Assembly: GCA_900318855.1 (NCBI GenBank)
Contig: ONMG01000134.1
Coordinates: forward strand, 1-19,665
Length of the DNA stretch: 19,665 bases
Direction: 5' to 3'
DNA from: an uncultured Prevotella sp.
GTDB lineage: Bacteria; Bacteroidota; Bacteroidia; Bacteroidales; Bacteroidaceae
Shown here: positions 7,147-14,813 of the stretch, piece by piece
Layout: each line of letters opens with the position of its first letter
Position numbering within the stretch: position 1 is the stretch's first letter
Notes under the pieces: generated by a model
Told to the model about the DNA's origin: nothing
What the model saw: only the letters and a program-made list of their open reading frames with translations
The model's database searches: none
Program-made: the position numbers and the translations under genes

Positions 7147-8586
7147 TCAGTGCTTGTTTACCGTGGCAAGGACCGCCTTGTCGACCGTGACGGCGTATTT
7201 CTTTCTCAAGCCGGCCACCCATTGCTTCTCGAGTGCATCCTGATAGTCGGCTACCACCTGAGCGCGCACATCGTCGTAGTCTTCAGGCTTTTTCAACTTC
7301 TTCCCGTAAATGGCACTATAAGGATAGTCCTTCTCGGCCCGCACTACAGTGTCCTTTCCAAACACCTCTTTGTCAACCAGTGCATTGTCGCCTTCCTTGA
7401 AGATGCCCTTTTCGGCATGTATGCGCAGTACACTGTCGTTATTAAACGTCGTGCGGAGCACATCGGCCCATTTCTCGAAAGGCACGCCCCGAAGAGCTTT
7501 CTTCACAGCCTCAACATCCTCAGCCTTATGTGCGGAATAGGCCACTCCCTTGAACCGGGGAGCATCCCACTTATACTGCTTCCTGTTCTTACGGAAGAAG
7601 TCCTTCAGCCCGGGCTCATCGTTGGCTGCTTTCGCCCACACTTCCCGGTTACTAACCTCATAAAGCAAAAGGCCGTCGTGATACTCACGGATAAGGTACT
7701 TCAAGTTGGGGTCCTTCTCCTCCATGGCCTCTCGCTTTTGGGCGAGCACCTTGTCGGGCGTAGAACCTTTAACCTTGGCTAAAGAGTCCAACTTATGGTC
7801 AATGATACTTTCGCGCACTCCCCGCTGGTCGATGTAACGAATGATATTGGCCCTTACTGAATCATAGGGGAAATAACCGGCCTTATCTTTCAGCAGCATG
7901 ATGTGATAGCCCACAGCGGTTCGGAACGGTTTGCTCATCTCGCCCTTCTTCAGACTATAAGCCGTCTGTTCGAACTCCTTCAGTGTCTGTCCCTTCACTA
8001 ACCAGGGAAGCTCGCCGCCATTAGCGGCAGAGCCTTTATCATCAGAATACTTCCGGGCCAACTCAGCGAAATTACCTCCGTGCTGCAACACATTATAAAT
8101 GGAATCGATACGCTGATGCACAGCCTCATCCTCCTCAGCAGAGGCCTTCTGCTTCACAAGCAGGAAGATATGTGCCGGCTTCACCATTCCTCCCATGGAG
8201 TCGATACGGTGCTTTGCCTCACTATACAACCTATAGGCCTCCTGCTCCACATCCGCATCATTAATCATCGAAGGACGAATCTGCTTGTCACGATAGGAGG
8301 CAAACTCCTTCTGATAAGAGGCTAAGGTGTCGAGATGGGCATCTTCTGCCGCCTTCACCTTCAGCTTGTAATTGATGAAAAGGTCGACGTAGTCGTTTAC
8401 CGATTTCTTGTCGATGACTCCTTCTGAATTATTCTTATTGTAGGAATACTCAAACTCAGAGCGCAATACCGGCTGGCCGGCGACGGTCATTATCACAGGA
8501 TCGTCCTGAGCATACGCTCCACCAGCGAAAAGCGACAGTGCGCACACGAGCAGCAGTTGTTTCATATCCAGGGTCTTCTGATTCAT
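7147..8586 (-). CDS. Peptidylprolyl isomerase, parvulin type (single PpiC domain)
   Basis: The frame has 479 residues from ATG 8586. A second ATG at 8565 (residue 8) starts directly at a classical signal peptide, MKQLLLVCALSLFAGGAYAQ, and may be the true start. After a helical N-domain (about 35-130), one parvulin domain spans about 137-235. It opens with PAHIFLLVKQ, contains FAELARKYSDDKGSAANGGEL and closes with VGYHIMLLKDK. A long C-terminal region (about 240-479) has no motif I can name; it may act as a chaperone arm. It is probably periplasmic, assisting outer-membrane protein folding together with the next gene, which it precedes by 47 bp. It follows guaB by 59 bp with no obvious promoter between them, so it is probably cotranscribed. 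Confidence 0.9.
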   Translation of the reverse strand: MNQKTLDMKQLLLVCALSLFAGGAYAQDDPVIMTVAGQPVLRSEFEYSYNKNNSEGVIDKKSVNDYVDLFINYKLKVKAAEDAHLDTLASYQKEFASYRDKQIRPSMINDADVEQEAYRLYSEAKHRIDSMGGMVKPAHIFLLVKQKASAEEDEAVHQRIDSIYNVLQHGGNFAELARKYSDDKGSAANGGELPWLVKGQTLKEFEQTAYSLKKGEMSKPFRTAVGYHIMLLKDKAGYFPYDSVRANIIRYIDQRGVRESIIDHKLDSLAKVKGSTPDKVLAQKREAMEEKDPNLKYLIREYHDGLLLYEVSNREVWAKAANDEPGLKDFFRKNRKQYKWDAPRFKGVAYSAHKAEDVEAVKKALRGVPFEKWADVLRTTFNNDSVLRIHAEKGIFKEGDNALVDKEVFGKDTVVRAEKDYPYSAIYGKKLKKPEDYDDVRAQVVADYQDALEKQWVAGLRKKYAVTVDKAVLATVNKH

Positions 8587-8645
8587 TGTCCATTATTGGC
8601 AGTAGCTGTGAGACCTCAACGTCGTACAGCCACTTCTAAGCATAC

Positions 8646-10130
8646 TTACTCTGGTCGACTATAGTTAGGAGCTTCACTCGTAATGGTTATGTCGTGGGGA
8701 TGACTCTCCAAGACACCCGCATTGGTAATGCGCGCAAACTTGGCATCATGCAGCTTTTCGATGGTACCCGCGCCGCAATAACCCATACCAGAGCGCAGAC
8801 CTCCCACAAGCTGGTAGACAACCTCCTGCACCGTGCCCTTGTAAGGCACACGGCCGGCGATACCTTCCGGCACGAGCTTCTTAGCATCCGTGATGTTGTT
8901 TTGGAAGTAGCGGTCGCGTGAGCCATTCTTCTGCTCCATAGCTTCCAACGAGCCCATACCACGATAGCTCTTGAACTTACGGCCATTGAAGATGATGGTT
9001 TCACCAGGACTTTCCTCGGTACCTGCAACAAGCGAGCCCACCATGACAGCGCTGCCGCCGGCAGCAAGAGCCTTGACAATGTCACCGCTGTAGCGAAGGC
9101 CACCGTCAGCGATAAGAGGCACTCCTGTTCCCTTGAGGGCCGAATACACATCATAGACAGCCGAGAGCTGAGGAACGCCCACACCGGCCACAACACGTGT
9201 GGTGCAGATAGAGCCCGGTCCAATGCCCACCTTTACGGCATCGGCACCATTGTCAACAAGATATTTTGCAGCCTCGCCTGTAGCCACATTGCCCACAACG
9301 ACATCGATTTGAGGGAAGGCATTCTTCACGGCATGCAACTTCTCCACGACGCCCTTGGAATGGCCATGAGCAGTGTCAATGACAATGGCATCAACACCAG
9401 CATCGACGAGTGCCTGAGCACGCTCGAGCGTGTCAACCGTCACTCCCACGCCGGCAGCCACACGCAACCGGCCCTTATCGTCCTTACAAGCAAAGGGCTT
9501 GTCCTTAGCCTTAGTAATATCCTTGTAGGTTATCAGTCCTATCAAGTGATTATCCTTGTCTACCACCGGCAGCTTCTCAATCTTGTTCTCTTGCAGTATC
9601 TGGGCAGCAGCCACAAGGTCTGTCTGCTGATGTGTGGTGACCAAGTTTTCTTTCGTCATCACCTCGTCAATCTTCTTGTCAAGGTGACGTTCGAAACGCA
9701 GATCCCTGTTGGTGACGATACCCACGAGATGGTCTTCCTCATCTACCACGGGGATGCCGCCAATGTGATAGTCGTGCATCATGTTGAGCGCATCCTGCAC
9801 TGTGCGACCGCGGAGTATTGTCACCGGGTCATAAATCATTCCATTCTCGGCACGCTTCACGATGGCCACTTGGCGTGCCTGCTCATCAATGGTCATATTC
9901 TTGTGTATCACTCCAATACCACCCTCCCGAGCGATAGCAATGGCCATCGACGATTCGGTAACAGTGTCCATAGCAGCTGTCACGAAAGGAATATTCAGCC
10001 CAATGTGGCGGGTGAACATGGTTTTCAACTCGACCTCACGGGGCAACACTTCAGAATAAGCAGGAATAAGCAGGACGTCGTCAAAGGTCAGACCGTCCAT
10101 AATGATTTTGTCTGCAACAAATGATGCCAT
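8646..10130 (-). CDS. guaB: Inosine-5'-monophosphate dehydrogenase
   Basis: This 494-residue protein converts IMP to XMP with NAD+, the committed step to GMP in the cytosol. The catalytic loop GPGSICTTR holds Cys309. The mobile-flap region has EGIAGRVPYKG with the conserved Arg-Tyr pair (R427, Y430). A Bateman module of two CBS domains is inserted at about 98-208 (PVTILRGRTVQDAL onward; EVMTKENLVTTHQQTDL for the second). The phosphate-binding IADGGLRYSGDIVKALAAG stretch is present. Length and layout are normal for a bacterial IMPDH. The ATG at 10130 lies just downstream of a TAAATTTG -7 box. It appears to be the first gene of a run ending at mutL. The link to envelope genes is positional, not obviously functional. 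Confidence 0.98.
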   Translation of the reverse strand: MASFVADKIIMDGLTFDDVLLIPAYSEVLPREVELKTMFTRHIGLNIPFVTAAMDTVTESSMAIAIAREGGIGVIHKNMTIDEQARQVAIVKRAENGMIYDPVTILRGRTVQDALNMMHDYHIGGIPVVDEEDHLVGIVTNRDLRFERHLDKKIDEVMTKENLVTTHQQTDLVAAAQILQENKIEKLPVVDKDNHLIGLITYKDITKAKDKPFACKDDKGRLRVAAGVGVTVDTLERAQALVDAGVDAIVIDTAHGHSKGVVEKLHAVKNAFPQIDVVVGNVATGEAAKYLVDNGADAVKVGIGPGSICTTRVVAGVGVPQLSAVYDVYSALKGTGVPLIADGGLRYSGDIVKALAAGGSAVMVGSLVAGTEESPGETIIFNGRKFKSYRGMGSLEAMEQKNGSRDRYFQNNITDAKKLVPEGIAGRVPYKGTVQEVVYQLVGGLRSGMGYCGAGTIEKLHDAKFARITNAGVLESHPHDITITSEAPNYSRPE

Positions 10131-10156
10131 ATTGTACCTAAGAAATTTATTGCGTG

Positions 10157-10187
10157 CAAATTTACCAATAAAAATCCACGTAGTAAA
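10157..10187 (-). promoter_or_regulatory. Probable promoter of guaB and the downstream envelope/mutL cluster
   Basis: On the minus strand TAAATTTG (10157-10164) matches TAnnTTTG. TTTA (10184-10187) sits 19 bp upstream, one base off the TTTG -33 element. The leader to the guaB ATG would be about 20 nt. No comparable promoter was found between guaB and mutL, which supports a long transcript. Confidence 0.7.
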
Positions 10188-10312
10188 GGAATGGATAGTT
10201 TTTCTCAGCCATTTAATTGTATTTAACGCGCCCTCTGGCGGGCTTCACCACCACATCTCAAAGCAGGTAAAGTCACTACTCCCCTACCTCAAGACACTTT
10301 TTAAACCTTCCA

Positions 10313-10343
10313 CCTCCCTCCGTCAGCTCATAAAGGAGGGAGG
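10313..10343 (-). terminator. Hairpin between recQ and guaB
   Basis: A perfect 9-bp inverted repeat, CCTCCCTCC (10313-10321) with GGAGGGAGG (10335-10343), encloses 13 bases. It is followed on the minus strand by TGGAAGGTTTAAAAAG, a weak T-run. It is placed about 80 bp past the recQ stop, so it is a candidate transcription end for tig-clpP-clpX-recQ. An uninterrupted run of eight C (10403-10410) lies between it and recQ. Nothing else is recognised in the 295-bp gap besides the guaB promoter. Confidence 0.5.
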
Positions 10344-10425
10344 CCTGTTCGCATAAGTGCACACGCTACGCCCAACAAGACTATAAGGGGCGGAAGCAGG
10401 CTCCCCCCCCTATTGTCACCAGTTA

Positions 10426-12603
10426 TCAATTAGCCATTTCGGAGAGGAACTTGATTCGCACAAGCCGGATCTCCTCATCCGAGCTGGTGTCGCCTATCTC
10501 GTCCACCGCGGCATCCAAACTATCGGTATCGCTCTCCATGAAATAGTCATAGATATCGTTGATATGGTCCTCATCCATCACCTCATCCAGGAAGTAGTCG
10601 ATGTTGAGTTTAACACCGCTGTACACGATTTCCTCAATCTTGTCGAGCAGCTCGTCCAACTCTAATCCAAGTGCATTGGCAATATCGTCGAGCGGCACCT
10701 CGCGGTCTATACTCTGTATGATTCTCACCTTCATGATGCTGCGCTTGGCCACGGTACGCACTCTGAGCTCTTCAGGACGCTCTACATTATTTTCCTCGCA
10801 ATACTTCTTGATGAGTTGGAGGAAAGGCTTTCCATATCGCTTCGACTTTCCAGCCCCTACTCCCTGAATCGACTGCAGTTCGGTATCATTGACAGGATAC
10901 ATGGTGGCCATCTGCTCCAGGCTCTGGTCCATGAAAATAACATAGGGTGGGACTCTGAGCTTCTTCGAGAGGTCAAGCCGCAGCTCCTTCAACATGCTGA
11001 AGAGCTGTGGGTCGAGCGCTCCAGCCCCACCTTCGCGCCCTTCGTCAAAGAAGTCGTCCTTAAATTCCCTGTCTTCCACAATCATGAAGGGTTTGGGGTC
11101 CTTGATGAAGCGCTTTCCGGCAGCAGTGAGCTTGAGCAAGCCGTAGTCTTCGATGTCTTTTCGGATGTATCCCGCAATGATACCCTGGTTGACGACCGAA
11201 CTCCACAGTTTGGGGTCCATATCCTCACCGTTGCCGAATTCTTCCAGCTCGTGGTGGTGGTGGGAGGTGATATCGTCGGTAGCCCTACCTTTGACAAAGT
11301 CGATAATGTAATCCTGCGGGAAATTCTCTTTAACAGCCGCAATAGCCTTGAGCACTGCCACGAGAGCATCCGTAGCTTCTATCTTCTGCTTGGGGTGGAG
11401 ACAGTTGTCACAGTTATGGCAGTTGTCCTCGGTATAGTCTTCACCGAAATAATGGAGCAGCAGCTTCCGGCGGCAGACCGACGACTCAGCGTAGGTGGCC
11501 GTCTCGTGGAGCAGCTGCCGGCCTATATCCTGTTCCTGCACGCTCTTTCCGTCCATGAACTTCTCCAGTTTGTCGAGATCGTGCTTGGAGTAGAAGGCTA
11601 TACACTGTCCCTCGCCACCGTCTCGTCCTGCTCGTCCCGTCTCCTGATAGTAGCCTTCAAGACTCTTGGGAATATCGTAATGGATGACGAAACGAACGTC
11701 TGGCTTGTCGATACCCATGCCGAAGGCGATGGTAGCCACTATGACGTCAATGCGCTCCATGAGGAAGTCGTCCTGCGTAGCCGAACGCACGGCCGAATCG
11801 AGGCCGGCATGATAAGGTGCCGCCTTGATGTCGTTGGCCCTGAGCACGGCCGAAAGCTCCTCCACCTTCTTCCGGGACAGACAGTAGATGATGCCACTCT
11901 TATGCGGATTCTGCTTGATGAACATGATTATTTGCCGGTCGATATCCTTAGTCTTAGGGCGCACCTCATAATAGAGGTTGGGACGGTTGAAAGAGCTCTT
12001 GAACTCCTTGGCGTCCATAATGCCGAGACTTTTTTTGATGTCGGTCCTCACCTTGTCGGTGGCGGTGGCGGTGAGCGCTATGACTGGAGCATTGCCTATC
12101 TTGTTGATGGTCGGCCGGATGTTGCGGTATTCGGGTCTGAAATCGTGGCCCCACTCAGAGATGCAGTGTGCCTCGTCGATGGCATAGAACGAGATTCTTA
12201 CCGTCTTAAGAAACTCCACGTTCTCATCCTTGTTGAGCGATTCCGGAGCCACATACAGCAGTTTGGTGCGGCCGCTTCTGACATCATCCATAACCTGAAG
12301 CACTGCGGCCTTATTGAGCGACGAGTTGAGATAGTGAGCCACACCATCGTCCTCACTCAGGCCGTTGATGACATCCACCTGATTCTTCATCAGTGCGATG
12401 AGGGGCGACACAACGATGGCCGTGCCCTCCATGATGAGTGAGGGCAACTGGTAGCACAGGCTCTTGCCACCTCCGGTAGGCATGAGCACGAAGGTATCGT
12501 TGCCTGCAAGAAGGTTCCGGATAATGGCCTCCTGGTCGCCTTTGAACTTGTCGAAGCCGAAATAGAGTTTTAGTTTCTTTGTGAGATCTACGTTATCAGT
12601 CAT
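10426..12603 (-). CDS. recQ: ATP-dependent DNA helicase RecQ
   Basis: This 725-residue superfamily-2 3'-5' helicase acts in recombination and fork repair. The helicase core shows Walker A PTGGGKS (42-48), DEAH box at 143-146 followed by CISEWGHDFRPEYR, the ALTATAT motif III (176-182) and motif VI YYQETGRAGRDG (318-329). The RecQ C-terminal zinc site has C377, C395, C398 and C401 (CRRK, then CHNCDNC). A winged-helix region follows, and an HRDC domain lies at about 531-606 (MDQSLEQMATMYPVNDTEL). About 110 further acidic, helical residues follow the HRDC domain, which is longer than E. coli RecQ (about 610 residues) but normal in length for Bacteroidetes. It lies 129 bp downstream of clpX across a strong hairpin, so its expression may be partly uncoupled from clpPX. 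Confidence 0.97.
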   Translation of the reverse strand: MTDNVDLTKKLKLYFGFDKFKGDQEAIIRNLLAGNDTFVLMPTGGGKSLCYQLPSLIMEGTAIVVSPLIALMKNQVDVINGLSEDDGVAHYLNSSLNKAAVLQVMDDVRSGRTKLLYVAPESLNKDENVEFLKTVRISFYAIDEAHCISEWGHDFRPEYRNIRPTINKIGNAPVIALTATATDKVRTDIKKSLGIMDAKEFKSSFNRPNLYYEVRPKTKDIDRQIIMFIKQNPHKSGIIYCLSRKKVEELSAVLRANDIKAAPYHAGLDSAVRSATQDDFLMERIDVIVATIAFGMGIDKPDVRFVIHYDIPKSLEGYYQETGRAGRDGGEGQCIAFYSKHDLDKLEKFMDGKSVQEQDIGRQLLHETATYAESSVCRRKLLLHYFGEDYTEDNCHNCDNCLHPKQKIEATDALVAVLKAIAAVKENFPQDYIIDFVKGRATDDITSHHHHELEEFGNGEDMDPKLWSSVVNQGIIAGYIRKDIEDYGLLKLTAAGKRFIKDPKPFMIVEDREFKDDFFDEGREGGAGALDPQLFSMLKELRLDLSKKLRVPPYVIFMDQSLEQMATMYPVNDTELQSIQGVGAGKSKRYGKPFLQLIKKYCEENNVERPEELRVRTVAKRSIMKVRIIQSIDREVPLDDIANALGLELDELLDKIEEIVYSGVKLNIDYFLDEVMDEDHINDIYDYFMESDTDSLDAAVDEIGDTSSDEEIRLVRIKFLSEMAN

Positions 12604-12686
12604 AAGTGCTTTCGTTGGGTTCCGTGCGTGTGACGGATTCTGTCAAGGACTGCCGATGGTACGGCGGTTCACATTTTTCATAGGGA

Positions 12687-12720
12687 TTGCCTGCGGCAGC
12701 CTTCCGGCAGCCGCAGGCAA
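12687..12720 (-). terminator. Strong hairpin between clpX and recQ
   Basis: A perfect 11-bp inverted repeat, TTGCCTGCGGC (12687-12697) with GCCGCAGGCAA (12710-12720), encloses 12 bases that can pair further. It starts 12 bp after the clpX stop. There is no T-run on either side, so it is better read as a 3' stabilising stem, an attenuator or a processing site than a simple intrinsic terminator. No consensus promoter for recQ is visible after it. Confidence 0.6.
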
Positions 12721-12732
12721 TAAGAGTGAGCT

Positions 12733-13974
12733 TTAAGCTGTTTTCAATTTCTGCAGATGAGCCTTATCGAGTTCCTTCTTGGCATAAGCCAGCGTCACGG
12801 TGAACGACTTCTGCTGCTTTGACGGAATTTCAAACATGGAATCGAGCATGATGGACTCTACGATGGACCGCAGTCCACGCGCCCCGAGCTTATACTCCAT
12901 GGCCTTGTCGACGATGTAGTCGAGCACGTCGTCGTTGAACTTCAGTTTGATACCGTCCATCTCGAAGAGCTTCTCATACTGGCGGATGATGGAGTTTTTG
13001 GGCTCCACCAGGATGCGTCTGAGGGCTCCGCGGTCGAGCGGATTGAGGTAGGTGAGCACGGGCAGTCGACCGATAATTTCAGGAATCAGACCGAACGACT
13101 TGAGGTCCTGCGGGAGGATGTACTTCATCAGGTCGCTCTTGTCGATATGACGGGTGTTTTGCACCGAGTTGTAACCCACCACATGGGTATTGAGCCGCTG
13201 GGCTATCTTCTGCTCGATGCCGTCGAAGGCACCACCGCAAATGAAGAGAATATTGCTCGTATCCACGTGGATATAGTCCTGGTCGGGATGCTTGCGGCCA
13301 CCTTTAGGCGGCACGTTCACCATCGTTCCCTCGAGCAGCTTGAGCAGGCCCTGCTGTACACCTTCGCCACTGACATCGCGGGTGATGCTCGGGTTGTCGC
13401 TCTTGCGGGCTATCTTGTCGATTTCATCAATGAAGACGATACCACGCTCAGCGGCGGCAAGGTCGTAGTTGGCCACCTGAAGCAGGCGCGAGAGGATGCT
13501 TTCCACGTCCTCGCCCACATAGCCGGCCTCGGTGAACACCGTAGCGTCGACAATGGTGAAGGGAACGTCGAGCAGCTTGGCAATGGTGCGGGCAAGTAAC
13601 GTCTTACCCGTACCGGTGCTGCCCACCATAATGATGTTGCTCTTCTCTATCTCCACGCCCTTGTCGTCCTTGGGTTGCTGGAGGCGCTTGTAATGGTTGT
13701 ACACCGCCACCGACAGGCACTTCTTGGCTTCATCCTGTCCGATGACATACTGGTCAAGATAATCCTTGATTTCCTTCGGCTTCGGCACGTTGCGCATCGT
13801 AAATGGCTCATCGGCGGCATGATGCTCAGCCTGGTCACCGAGCGCGCCCGTGGACTTCAGTATCTCGTAAGCCTGCTTCACGCATTCGTCGCAAATGAAG
13901 CCGTTGATACCGGTTATCAGCAGGCGCACCTGATTTTCAGGTCTACCGCAGAAACTACATACTTTTTTAGGCAT
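12733..13974 (-). CDS. clpX: ATP-dependent Clp protease ATP-binding subunit ClpX
   Basis: This 413-residue AAA+ unfoldase feeds substrates to ClpP. The N-terminal zinc-binding domain has C6, C9, C28 and C31 (CSFC and CDEC). Walker A is GSTGTGKT (118-125, K124) and Walker B is FIDEID (181-186). The pore-1 loop is GYVG (151-154) and the RKH loop is GGRKHP (225-230). The sensor-2 region GARGLRSI is near the C-terminus. Length and motifs are standard. The ATG lies 2 bp after the clpP stop, so the two subunits are translated from one message. A strong hairpin follows the stop. Confidence 0.98.
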   Translation of the reverse strand: MPKKVCSFCGRPENQVRLLITGINGFICDECVKQAYEILKSTGALGDQAEHHAADEPFTMRNVPKPKEIKDYLDQYVIGQDEAKKCLSVAVYNHYKRLQQPKDDKGVEIEKSNIIMVGSTGTGKTLLARTIAKLLDVPFTIVDATVFTEAGYVGEDVESILSRLLQVANYDLAAAERGIVFIDEIDKIARKSDNPSITRDVSGEGVQQGLLKLLEGTMVNVPPKGGRKHPDQDYIHVDTSNILFICGGAFDGIEQKIAQRLNTHVVGYNSVQNTRHIDKSDLMKYILPQDLKSFGLIPEIIGRLPVLTYLNPLDRGALRRILVEPKNSIIRQYEKLFEMDGIKLKFNDDVLDYIVDKAMEYKLGARGLRSIVESIMLDSMFEIPSKQQKSFTVTLAYAKKELDKAHLQKLKTA

Positions 13975-13976
13975 CT

Positions 13977-14645
13977 TTATTTCTTCCTTGTTAACACAGC
14001 GTCAATCATTCCATACTCTTTGGCCTCCTCTGCTGTCATCCAATAGTTGCGGTCGCTGTCCTTCCACACCTTTTCGTAAGGCTGGTGGGAGTGGTCGGAG
14101 ATGATGGTATAGAGTTCCTTCTTGAATTTCTGTATCTCGCGTGCTTCAATCTCAATGTCGGAGGCCTGTCCCTGCACACCGCCGAGCGGCTGATGAATCA
14201 TCACGCGGCTGTGCGTGAGCGCCGACCGCTTGCCCTCGGTTCCGGAGACCAGGAGCACGGCTGCCATTGAGGCTGCCATACCGGTACAGATGGTGGCCAC
14301 GTCACTACTAATGAACTGCATGGTGTCATAGATGCCGAGACCGGCCGTAACGCTGCCACCGGGCGAGTTAATATAAATAGAGATATCCTTGCCGCTGTCG
14401 ACGGAGTCGAGGTAGAGCAACTGGGCCTGGAGTGTATTGGCCGTGTAGTCATCAATCTCGGTACCGAGAAAGATGATACGGTCCATCATCAGGCGTGAGA
14501 AGACATCCATCTGAGTGACATTCAGCTGCCTCTCCTCCAGAATATAGGGGTTTAGATACTGTGCCTGCGACTTGACGACGTCATCCAGCGCAAGCCCATT
14601 GAGACCGAGCTTGCCTGTGGCGAACTTTCTGAAATCGTTATTCAT
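13977..14645 (-). CDS. clpP: ATP-dependent Clp protease proteolytic subunit ClpP (Asn at the triad Asp position)
   Basis: This 222-residue serine protease forms the tetradecameric chamber of ClpXP. The nucleophile is S126 in TGMAASMA and the base is H151 in HQPLGG, spaced 25 residues apart as in E. coli (S97, H122). The third triad residue is normally Asp 49 residues after His (E. coli D171 in DTERDRF). The ungapped alignment gives DSDRNYW here, placing Asn200 (codon AAC) at that site. The oxyanion region SPGGSVTAG (94-102) and the DIEIEAREI helix are normal. The N-terminal extension of about 25-30 residues is modest and may be a propeptide. It is 2 bp from clpX and 168 bp downstream of tig. 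Confidence 0.97.
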   Translation of the reverse strand: MNNDFRKFATGKLGLNGLALDDVVKSQAQYLNPYILEERQLNVTQMDVFSRLMMDRIIFLGTEIDDYTANTLQAQLLYLDSVDSGKDISIYINSPGGSVTAGLGIYDTMQFISSDVATICTGMAASMAAVLLVSGTEGKRSALTHSRVMIHQPLGGVQGQASDIEIEAREIQKFKKELYTIISDHSHQPYEKVWKDSDRNYWMTAEEAKEYGMIDAVLTRKK

Positions 14646-14751
14646 TTTACCTTTCCTTTTAATAAGACAAAACAGAGGTTATCCACTCTCTTATCATCTT
14701 GTCATAGCAAGAGCCATGCCAGGATGACACAACTCTGAAGCTTACCAACAA

Positions 14752-14759
14752 CAAAGATA
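14752..14759 (-). promoter_or_regulatory. Candidate -7 box of an internal clpP promoter
   Basis: The minus strand reads TATCTTTG (14752-14759), a full TAnnTTTG match, in the tig-clpP gap. No good TTTG lies at the expected 19-21 bp; the nearest TTG is about 23 bp upstream. The leader to the clpP ATG would be roughly 100 nt. It is flanked by a 9-bp inverted repeat, GAGGTTATC (14675-14683) with GATAACCTC (14771-14779). Confidence 0.45.
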
Positions 14760-14813
14760 ACAAAAAAGCAGATAACCTCAGTCAACGACGGGGTTTATTT
14801 TCGTTAAATAATC

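Noticed and set aside
10403..10410. Run of eight C as a phase-variable tract
   Set aside because: It lies in a non-coding gap 16 bp past the recQ stop, not in a frame or between promoter elements, so slippage has no obvious effect.
10816..12441. Long (541-codon) plus-strand open frame opposite recQ
   Set aside because: It lies wholly antisense to an intact RecQ with all family motifs; it reads as a codon-bias shadow.
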